Source: Comamonadaceae bacterium
Lineage (GTDB): Bacteria > Pseudomonadota > Gammaproteobacteria > Burkholderiales > Burkholderiaceae_C
Direction: 5' to 3'
DNA length: 6,104 nt
Assembly (NCBI GenBank): GCA_947455585.1
Contig: CANGOY010000128.1
Span: forward strand, 1-6,104
Position 1 is the stretch's first letter; every line of letters starts with the position of its first letter. This document shows positions 1 to 5,460 of the stretch, piece by piece. The position numbers and the translations under genes are program-made. The notes beneath the pieces were generated by a model that searched no databases, was not told the origin of the DNA, and saw only the letters and a list, made by a program, of their open reading frames with translations.

Positions 1-287
1 AAGACCTTGCCAGCGATTTCGCCTTTGGGTGTGGTGATGAAGCGCGCAATGTCCAAGTGACCTTGCACCGTACCCGCGTCAGCGCGGTACGAGCTGGTCG
101 ACATGATGGCCAAAGGCTTGTCAAAGATGCGCGACAAGATGTCGCCAGGGCGCATGCCGCCACGTGCCAAGCACAGGATGGTGTCGAATTCCCAGCCCGA
201 TTGGTGAATCTTGATGGCGAGTTTTTCAATGAGGTTGTGGTACTCGTCGTACGACACGTACAGGTGTTTGCCGTCTTCGGTCAACAT
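1..287 (-). CDS. Phosphoribosyltransferase, purine type (5' part, cut by window edge)
   Basis: The first 95 codons are visible, from ATG at 287 to the left edge, where the gene runs out of the window. The start is well supported: AAAGGA at 300-295 lies 7 nt before the ATG, and the gene begins 18 nt after the purA stop. The visible protein begins MLTEDGKHLYVSYDEYHNLI and carries CLARGGMRPGDILS at about residues 39-52. That segment resembles the first conserved loop (RGG, then P and a small hydrophobic helix) of type I phosphoribosyltransferases such as xanthine-guanine or hypoxanthine enzymes. These transfer the ribose-5-phosphate of PRPP to a base in the cytoplasm. The diagnostic PRPP-binding loop (acidic pair followed by DTG/S) should come after residue 95 and is outside the window, so substrate and activity cannot be confirmed. 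Its position directly after purA suggests purine salvage, by inference. Confidence 0.85.
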   Translation of the reverse strand, partial: MLTEDGKHLYVSYDEYHNLIEKLAIKIHQSGWEFDTILCLARGGMRPGDILSRIFDKPLAIMSTSSYRADAGTVQGHLDIARFITTPKGEIAGKV

Positions 288-294
288 GGGGAGG

Positions 295-300
295 TCCTTT
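295..300 (-). promoter_or_regulatory. Shine-Dalgarno site of the phosphoribosyltransferase gene
   Basis: AAAGGA in transcript sense, followed by the 7-nt spacer CCTCCCC and then ATG at 287. It lies in the 18-nt gap after purA and fixes the start of the downstream gene. Confidence 0.7.
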
Positions 301-305
301 AAAAA

Positions 306-1658
306 TTAAGCGATATAGGGGTGGGTCAGCAAAATCGTGTGGTCACGGTCTGGGCTGGTGGACACCATGTGAATCGGCACGCCTGTGGTTTCGGCAATGC
401 GGTTCAGGTAATGCTGAGCGGCCTTGGGCAGCAAGTTGTAGTCGGTCACGCCCACGGTGGTGTCGCTCCAGCCGGGAATGGTTTCGTAGATGGGTTTGCA
501 GCGCGCAATCTCGTCTGCGCCCATGGGCAAGATGTCGATGGTTTCGCCGTCCAACTCATAGCCAATGCACAACAACAATTCGGTCAAGCCGTCGAGCACG
601 TCCAGCTTGGTGATGCACAAACCTGTGAGGCCGTTCACCTGAGCACTGCGCTTGAGCAACGCTGCATCAAACCAACCGCAGCGGCGTGAGCGGCCAGTGG
701 TGGTGCCCTTTTCGGCACCAATGGTGGCCATGTGGTAACCGGGTGTACCTTCTTTTTCCCAATCGAGCTCGGTAGGGAATGGACCGCCACCCACGCGTGT
801 GCAGTAGGCCTTGGTGATGCCCAAGATGTAGTGCAGCATGCCTGGGCCAACACCAGCGCCTGCAGCGGCGTTACCGGCCACGCAGTTGCTAGAGGTGACG
901 AAGGGGTAAGTGCCGTGGTCCACGTCGAGCAAGGTGCCTTGTGCGCCTTCAAACAACAGATTAGCACCGGCGGTGTGAGCTTCGTTCAACTCGCGTGACA
1001 CGTCGGCCACCATCGGCAAGATGTCTTTGGCATACGCCATGGCTTCGTTGTAGACGGTGTCGAAGTCCACAGCGGGTGCGTGCAAGATATCGGTCAACAC
1101 ATGGTTGTGCAGCTCAAGGTTCTCGCGCAGTTTGGTGGCGAAGCGCTCTGGGTGCTTCAGGTCTTGCACACGCAAAGCACGGCGTGCAATTTTGTCTTCG
1201 TAGGCGGGGCCAATGCCGCGACCAGTGGTGCCAATCTTGGCGGTACCGGCCTTCTCTTTGGCGGCTTCACGGGCCACGTCGATGGCAGCGTGGTAAGGCA
1301 AGATGAGTGGGCAGGCTTCGCTGATGCGCAGGCGTGAACGCACTTCAACGCCTGCTTTCTCTAAGCCCGCAATTTCTTCCAGCAACTTAGGTGCAGACAG
1401 CACCACACCGTTGCCGATGTAGCACTTCACGCCGGGGCGCATGATGCCGCTGGGAATCAAATGCAAGGCGGTTTTCACACCGTTGATGACCAAGGTGTGG
1501 CCCGCGTTGTGACCGCCTTGAAAGCGCACCACGCCAGTGGCGGTTTCGGTCAACCAATCGACCAATTTACCTTTGCCTTCGTCACCCCATTGGGTGCCGA
1601 CCACGACGACGTTACGGCCTTTGGTTGCAGCCACGGTTTGTCCTTTGGTAGTGCTCAT
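306..1658 (-). CDS. purA: Adenylosuccinate synthetase
   Basis: PurA joins IMP and aspartate to give adenylosuccinate, driven by GTP, in the first committed step from IMP to AMP in the cytoplasm. With the ATG at 1658 the protein has 450 residues (E. coli: 432). Visible family signatures are the P-loop GTQWGDEGKGK at about 21-31, with the catalytic Asp at 26; GGHNAGHT at 48-55, with the catalytic His at 54; IGTTGRGIGPAYEDK at 142-156; GAQGTLLDVDHGTYP at 238-252; GGGPFPTE at 290-297; and the guanine-recognition segments TKLDVLDG at 350-357 and STSPDRDHT near 433-441. The enzyme looks complete and active. The start is uncertain: an in-frame GTG at 1664 would give 452 residues, and a GTG at 1634 with AAAGGA six bases upstream would give 442. 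The N-terminus here is 8-18 residues longer than the E. coli one. The gene follows hisZ by about 22 nt and ends in TAA. Confidence 0.98.
   Translation of the reverse strand: MSTTKGQTVAATKGRNVVVVGTQWGDEGKGKLVDWLTETATGVVRFQGGHNAGHTLVINGVKTALHLIPSGIMRPGVKCYIGNGVVLSAPKLLEEIAGLEKAGVEVRSRLRISEACPLILPYHAAIDVAREAAKEKAGTAKIGTTGRGIGPAYEDKIARRALRVQDLKHPERFATKLRENLELHNHVLTDILHAPAVDFDTVYNEAMAYAKDILPMVADVSRELNEAHTAGANLLFEGAQGTLLDVDHGTYPFVTSSNCVAGNAAAGAGVGPGMLHYILGITKAYCTRVGGGPFPTELDWEKEGTPGYHMATIGAEKGTTTGRSRRCGWFDAALLKRSAQVNGLTGLCITKLDVLDGLTELLLCIGYELDGETIDILPMGADEIARCKPIYETIPGWSDTTVGVTDYNLLPKAAQHYLNRIAETTGVPIHMVSTSPDRDHTILLTHPYIA
1641..1646 (-). promoter_or_regulatory. Possible internal Shine-Dalgarno site for a shorter purA
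   Basis: AAAGGA in transcript sense inside the annotated 5' end of purA, followed by the 6-nt spacer CAAACC and an in-frame GTG at 1634. It is a better ribosome-binding site than anything before the ATG at 1658, where only GAG at 1666-1664 is seen. It may mark the true purA start, giving a protein that begins MAATKGRNVVVVG. Confidence 0.45.
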
Positions 1659-1680
1659 ATCCACTCGATTACTTAAAAAA

Positions 1681-2847
1681 TTAAAGGGCTTGACCGGCGG
1701 GAACAGCTTGCACTGCCCACTGGCCGGCGACTTCGATCAGTTCACGATCGCAATCAAATTCATCGACTTCACTCTCATGGCCTGGCAACACGCAGACCAC
1801 CGTTTCGCCATTGGCACGCAAGGTGGCAATGGCTTCTCGCAAACCTTTGGCCGTGCCCCAAGGCGCACGAATGGCAGCTTTGAGGGCGCGCTCAGGCACC
1901 ACACTGACCAACTCTTTCAGGTCCAAACTGAATCCGACAGCGGGACGTTTACGGCCGAACACCGCGCCCACTTCGTCGTAGCGGCCACCGCGCACCAAGG
2001 CGTCACTGGCACTCGGCACAAAGATGGCAAAGCGCACACCGCTGTAATAGGCGTAGCCGCGCAAGTCAGCCAAGTCAAAGGTGATGGCTACGTCTGTCAA
2101 GTCAGCCGCAATTTGACGCAACTCAGCCAGCGCTTGCATGACCACGGGCCACGCGGCAAATGCTTTTTCAGCTTGGGCCAACACAGACGCATCGCCATAC
2201 ATACCCACCAAGGCGACCAAGGCAGTACGCACATTAGCAGGCAAATCATTCGTCAACGCTTGCACGCCCGATGTGTCTTTGGCAGCCAATGCGCTGTGCA
2301 AAGCATCGCGCTCTTGGGCAGTCAAGGTCACGCCGGCCAACAAAGCGGGCACGATGCGCGCATCGCTCAAGTCGACGGTGAATTGGTTGATGGACACAGC
2401 TTTCAAGCTGTCTAGGCCCAAATGCAGCACTTCAAGGTCGGCCTCGATGCCCGCATGGCCATAAATTTCAGCGCCAAACTGCAAAGGCTCGCGGGTGGCA
2501 AACGGGCGGTCTGGGCGTGTATGCAGCACGGGGCCGCAGTAGCACAGGCGCGTCACACCAGCACGATTAAGCAAATGGGCATCAATGCGAGCAACTTGCG
2601 GCGTGGTGTCAGCGCGCAGACCCAAAGTACGACCTGAAAGTTGGTCGACCAGTTTGAAGGTTTGTAAATCGAGTGCGCGGCCAGTGCCCGACAGCAATGA
2701 TTCGAGGTACTCGAGCAACGGCGGCATGACTAGCTCGTAGCCATAGCCTCTAGCTGTGTCGAGATACAAGCGACGCAGTTCTTCGATGTGCCGGGCCTCA
2801 GAGGGCAGAACATCGGCGATGTGATCCGGCAGAACCCAAGCAGACAT
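1681..2847 (-). CDS. hisZ: ATP phosphoribosyltransferase regulatory subunit
   Basis: HisZ is a catalytically inactive paralogue of histidyl-tRNA synthetase. It binds the short form of HisG and is needed for activity and histidine feedback in the first step of histidine synthesis (ATP plus PRPP to phosphoribosyl-ATP). The 388 residues match the usual HisZ length and are shorter than HisRS, because the C-terminal anticodon-binding domain is missing. The class II synthetase-like core is clear: LGLRADTTPQVARIDAH at about 75-91, the motif-2-like PLQFGAEIYG at 121-130, LRGYAYYSGVRFAIF at 262-276 in place of the HisRS RGLDYYTG segment, and the motif-3-like GGRYDE plus PAVGFSLDL at 287-310. The tail to 388 is short. 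The ATG at 2847 gives the expected family N-terminus, but no Shine-Dalgarno is visible before it. The gene lies 49 nt after the DUF2065 gene and about 22 nt before purA, away from any visible his gene. A short-form hisG should exist elsewhere in this genome (inference). Confidence 0.96.
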   Translation of the reverse strand: MSAWVLPDHIADVLPSEARHIEELRRLYLDTARGYGYELVMPPLLEYLESLLSGTGRALDLQTFKLVDQLSGRTLGLRADTTPQVARIDAHLLNRAGVTRLCYCGPVLHTRPDRPFATREPLQFGAEIYGHAGIEADLEVLHLGLDSLKAVSINQFTVDLSDARIVPALLAGVTLTAQERDALHSALAAKDTSGVQALTNDLPANVRTALVALVGMYGDASVLAQAEKAFAAWPVVMQALAELRQIAADLTDVAITFDLADLRGYAYYSGVRFAIFVPSASDALVRGGRYDEVGAVFGRKRPAVGFSLDLKELVSVVPERALKAAIRAPWGTAKGLREAIATLRANGETVVCVLPGHESEVDEFDCDRELIEVAGQWAVQAVPAGQAL

Positions 2848-2851
2848 GTAA

Positions 2852-2900
2852 TTAAGGGAGGCTGTTAAAACCGAGATTTTACAGGGCTTATCGCCCTTAA
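2852..2900 (-). other. Gap before hisZ with nested inverted repeats
   Basis: The gap between the DUF2065 stop and hisZ can fold in the transcript. An outer perfect 7-bp pair joins TTAAGGG (2900-2894, containing the DUF2065 stop codon) with CCCTTAA (2858-2852, just before hisZ). Inside it, CTG-T-TAAAA (2862-2870) pairs with TTTTA-CAG (2877-2884) around a 6-nt loop, with one bulged T. A competing small hairpin, AGGGC/GCCCT at 2883-2897 with a 5-nt loop, sits on the stop codon. None is followed by a clean run of T, so this is not a standard intrinsic terminator. A role in attenuation, RNA processing or control of hisZ translation is possible but unproven. Short AT-rich stems can also arise by chance. 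Confidence 0.35.
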
Positions 2901-3091
2901 CCCAGCCACCAGAGCATCAAAAGACCAGCCAAGATGCAGGCTAGGCCGAAAAAACGGATTTGACCGTCTTGCAGCACCATGAGTTGCGCCATTTTGTCGC
3001 GCCAACCTTGAGGCGACACAAAGGGCATGATGCCTTCAAAAATCAGCATCAGCCCGAACGCGACCCACAGCGTATCGCTGTCAAAGCTCAT
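2897..3091 (-). CDS. DUF2065 family small inner-membrane protein
   Basis: A 64-residue protein with two hydrophobic stretches, about residues 8-25 (LWVAFGLMLIFEGIMPFV) and 45-63 (IRFFGLACILAGLLMLWWL). They are separated by a polar stretch containing SPQGWRDKM, which fits a hairpin of two membrane helices. Length, helix layout and the FEGIMPFVSPQGWR pattern match family DUF2065 (E. coli YjeT), whose function is unknown. In E. coli yjeT also sits between hflC and purA, so the position is conserved even though hisZ is inserted here. The ATG at 3091 has AAGG at 3103-3100, overlapping the end of hflC and 8 nt before the start. The gap to hflC is 12 nt, so co-expression with HflK/HflC is likely. 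A part in the FtsH-HflKC membrane complex is a reasonable guess from position only. Confidence 0.9.
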   Translation of the reverse strand: MSFDSDTLWVAFGLMLIFEGIMPFVSPQGWRDKMAQLMVLQDGQIRFFGLACILAGLLMLWWLG

Positions 3092-3103
3092 ACGAGGGGC
3101 CTT

Positions 3104-4012
3104 TTACTTCTTAGGCGCTGGGGCGCTGCCGCCACCGCTGCCACGCAGGGCTTTGAAGAAGTCGCTCGATGGGTCGACCACCATCACGTCGCTCTTTTTA
3201 CTGAACGTGGTTTTGTAGGCTTCCAAGCTGCGGTAGAACTGGGCAAAGTTGGCATCGCGGCCAAACGAGTCAGCATACAAACGGGCAGCTTCGGCATCGC
3301 CCTCGCCTTTGATTTTTTGCGCTTCGCGGTAGGCGTTGGCCACCGTCACTTCGCGTTGGCGGTCGGCATCGGCGCGGATTTTTTCGCCTTCGGCAGCGCC
3401 CATCGAACGCAACTCGTTGGCCACGCGCTTGCGCTCGGCTTCCATGCGGCGGTACACCGATTCGGTGATGGCGTCCACATAGTCAGAACGGGTGATGCGC
3501 ACATCAATCACATCCACGCCCCAAGGCTTGGCGCCTTTGACAGCGGCCAACACTTCACGCTTGACGCTTTCAAGCAATTCTTCGCGCTTCAATGAAAGCA
3601 GTTCTTTCACCGTGCGCTTATTGATTTCTTCTTGGAAAGCATTGCGCACCACGCGGGCCAATTGAATGGCTCCGGCGTTTTCGTCTAAGCCGACGTTACG
3701 GATGTACTGCGATGGGTCGGTGATGCGCCAACGGGCATACCAATCAATCACCACGCGTTGCTTCTCTGCAGTGAGCATGGGTTCTGTGTCGGCGTTGTCG
3801 AGCGTGAGCAGGCGCTTGTCGATGTAGCTCACGTTTTGGAACGGTGGCGGCAGCTTGATGTTGAGGCCGGGCTCAGTGATGACGCTCTTGATTTGGCCAA
3901 AGGAATACACCACGCCAAACTGGCGCTGGTCCACCACAAACAACGTGGAGCTGAGCAAAGCCAGGCCCACGAAGGCGGAGGAAATATAAAAACCGATTTT
4001 GTTTGTTTGCAT
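3104..4012 (-). CDS. hflC: FtsH protease modulator, SPFH-domain protein HflC
   Basis: HflC forms a large membrane-anchored complex with HflK that surrounds and modulates the AAA+ protease FtsH; in Gram-negatives most of it faces the periplasm. The 302-residue protein has one N-terminal membrane anchor at about 7-27 (GFYISSAFVGLALLSSTLFVV). An SPFH/band 7 domain follows, from about 28 to 190, starting DQRQFGVVYSFGQ and including GLNIKLPPPFQNV and YARWRITDP. Next is a charged coiled-coil segment at about 185-250 (YRRMEAERKRVANELRS, EGEKIRADADRQRE, GEGDAEAARLYADSFG). The end has VMVVDPSSDFFKALRG and a short Gly/Ser/Ala/Pro/Lys tail. It is about 30 residues shorter than E. coli HflC (334). The ATG at 4012 was preferred over an upstream TTG at 4030 because AGGGGA at 4025-4020 lies 7 nt before it and it begins right at the membrane anchor. 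It follows hflK by 14 nt. Confidence 0.97.
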   Translation of the reverse strand: MQTNKIGFYISSAFVGLALLSSTLFVVDQRQFGVVYSFGQIKSVITEPGLNIKLPPPFQNVSYIDKRLLTLDNADTEPMLTAEKQRVVIDWYARWRITDPSQYIRNVGLDENAGAIQLARVVRNAFQEEINKRTVKELLSLKREELLESVKREVLAAVKGAKPWGVDVIDVRITRSDYVDAITESVYRRMEAERKRVANELRSMGAAEGEKIRADADRQREVTVANAYREAQKIKGEGDAEAARLYADSFGRDANFAQFYRSLEAYKTTFSKKSDVMVVDPSSDFFKALRGSGGGSAPAPKK

Positions 4013-4019
4013 GTTTGTG

Positions 4020-4025
4020 TCCCCT
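4020..4025 (-). promoter_or_regulatory. Shine-Dalgarno site of hflC
   Basis: AGGGGA in transcript sense, 7 nt before the ATG at 4012, directly after the hflK TGA stop. It decides the hflC start against the TTG at 4030, which would overlap the hflK end. Confidence 0.75.
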
Positions 4026-4026
4026 A

Positions 4027-5460
4027 TCAACGGCCATCACGGTCGCGTGAGCGGCCATCGCGTGCACGGGCATCGGCCGCAGGTGCGCTTGGGTTGGCGG
4101 GTGTATTGGCTGCGTTATTTTGCGCAGCTTCAGCGGGAGCAGCAGGTGTGGCGCCATTGGCGTGACCACTTTGCTGGATGATTTTGTCCAAAGGCAAATA
4201 CAACAGGTTTGAGCCTTGTTTGGTGTCCACCAACACCTTGGTGGTGTTGCTGTAAATCTGCTGCATGGCGTCGATGTACAAACGGTCACGCATGACTTGC
4301 GGCGCCTTTTGGTATTCGCCAACCAACAGTTTGAAACGTTGCGCATCACCCTCAGCTTGGGCCACGATGCGGGCTTTGTAGCCATCGGCTTCTTGCTTCA
4401 AACGTGAGGCGGCGCCGACGGCGCGAGGCACCACGTCATTGGCATAGGCTTCGGCTTCGTTCTTGGCACGTTCGCGTTCTTGGCCCGCTTTGAGCACATC
4501 ATCAAACGCGGCTTGCACTTGCTCGGGTGGACGCACGCCACCCTGCTGCAAGTTGATGCCCACCACTTCAACGCCCACTTTGTATTGGTCAAGAATGGCT
4601 TGCATGATGGTGCGAATGCGTGGGCCAATTTGGTCACGCTCTTCGGACATGGCAGCATCCATCTTCATTTTGCCCACCACTTCGCGCACCGCTGTTTCGG
4701 CGGCTTGAACCACAGTTTCAGTGGGGTTCTTGGTTTCAAACAAATAGGCCCGCGCATCGGTCAAACGATATTGCACGGCAAATTTGATTTCGAGGATGTT
4801 TTCGTCCTCGGTCAGCATGGCTGACTCACGCAAGCCCGTTGCTTTGACGATGTTGTCACGGCCCACATCAACCGAGCGGATTTGCGTCACAAACACCAGC
4901 TCTTGACGCTGGAACGGGTAAGGTAAACGCCAATTGAAACCCGCACCTACGGTGGAGTGATAACGGCCAAACTGGGTAATCACCGCTTGCTGGCCTTCTT
5001 GCACGATAAAGAAACCAGTGCTCAGCCAAATAGCCAGCACCACAGCGCCAATCACACCTGCGCCAAAGCGGGCTGCTTTGAAATCAGGACCATTAGGTGT
5101 GCCGTTGTTGTTGGGCGGTTCAGAGCCCCCGTTTTTGTTGCCAAACAAGCCTGAGAGCTTAGCGTTGAAATCGCGCCACAACTCGTCCAAATCGGGCGGA
5201 CCACCCGTGCCGGAGGGTGGGCGCTTGGATTCTTCTTGCGGCTTTTTCTCTTCGCTGGAGGGCGGCACGGGGTGTGCGCCATTGGGGTCAAAGGTGGGGT
5301 TGCCATCTTTGTCGCGGCCCCAGCGGCCATCGTTGAGGTTGAACATGCCGAGCAGTCGCGCGCGCCAAGATTTGGGGCTGACCGTGTGGGTGTTGGAGTT
5401 CATGCGCATGGTTGTTTTATCTCTGAAGTCTTTGATTGTGCCTAAGGTTTCAGGCCTCAT
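4027..5460 (-). CDS. hflK: FtsH protease modulator, SPFH-domain protein HflK
   Basis: HflK is the partner of HflC in the membrane complex that encloses and modulates FtsH. In the 477-residue reading, a Pro/Gly/Glu-rich cytoplasmic N-terminus (about 1-128, with NLNDGRWGRD at 41-50) precedes one membrane helix at about 133-152. The SPFH/band 7 domain spans about 153-320 (VQEGQQAVITQFGRYHST, GFNWRLPYPFQ, LTEDENILEIKFAVQYRLTD, INLQQGGVRPPEQVQAAFDDV). A charged coiled-coil follows at about 322-375, ending AQAEGDAQRF, and then DRLYIDAMQQIYSNTTKVLVD. The tail (about 434-477) is Ala/Pro-rich and ends in repeated RDGR-type residues. The start is uncertain. The ATG at 5460 overlaps the hflX stop as ATGA and has AGGA 6 nt upstream. 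However, its first 17 codons include AGG, TTA and AGA, so ATG at 5409, 5403 or 5346 (giving MFNLNDGRWG) are alternatives. E. coli HflK has 419 residues. The gene ends in TGA 14 nt before hflC. Confidence 0.96.
   Translation of the reverse strand: MRPETLGTIKDFRDKTTMRMNSNTHTVSPKSWRARLLGMFNLNDGRWGRDKDGNPTFDPNGAHPVPPSSEEKKPQEESKRPPSGTGGPPDLDELWRDFNAKLSGLFGNKNGGSEPPNNNGTPNGPDFKAARFGAGVIGAVVLAIWLSTGFFIVQEGQQAVITQFGRYHSTVGAGFNWRLPYPFQRQELVFVTQIRSVDVGRDNIVKATGLRESAMLTEDENILEIKFAVQYRLTDARAYLFETKNPTETVVQAAETAVREVVGKMKMDAAMSEERDQIGPRIRTIMQAILDQYKVGVEVVGINLQQGGVRPPEQVQAAFDDVLKAGQERERAKNEAEAYANDVVPRAVGAASRLKQEADGYKARIVAQAEGDAQRFKLLVGEYQKAPQVMRDRLYIDAMQQIYSNTTKVLVDTKQGSNLLYLPLDKIIQQSGHANGATPAAPAEAAQNNAANTPANPSAPAADARARDGRSRDRDGR

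Noticed and set aside
57..302. Plus-strand open frame of 81 codons at the left end
   Set aside because: The minus strand here encodes the phosphoribosyltransferase with an RGG loop and a good Shine-Dalgarno, so the plus frame is a shadow.
1537..2415. Long plus-strand open frame of 292 codons opposite hisZ and the 5' end of purA
   Set aside because: It lies antisense to two clearly conserved genes, its translation resembles no family I know, and it is His/Gln-rich as expected from the reverse frame of a gene with GC-biased codons. It is a shadow frame.
2883..2897. AGGGC/GCCCT hairpin after the DUF2065 gene as an intrinsic terminator
   Set aside because: The stem is only 5 bp and is followed by GTAAAATC in transcript sense, not a T tract. 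The closely spaced downstream gene also argues against full termination.
2960..3595. Plus-strand open frame of 211 codons opposite the DUF2065 gene and hflC
   Set aside because: It overlaps two recognised genes in antisense and gives a His/Phe/Ala-rich sequence without motifs or a supported start. It is a shadow frame.
4013..4030. TTG at 4030 as the hflC start
   Set aside because: It would add six residues before the membrane anchor and overlap the hflK stop; the ATG at 4012 has AGGGGA at ideal spacing.
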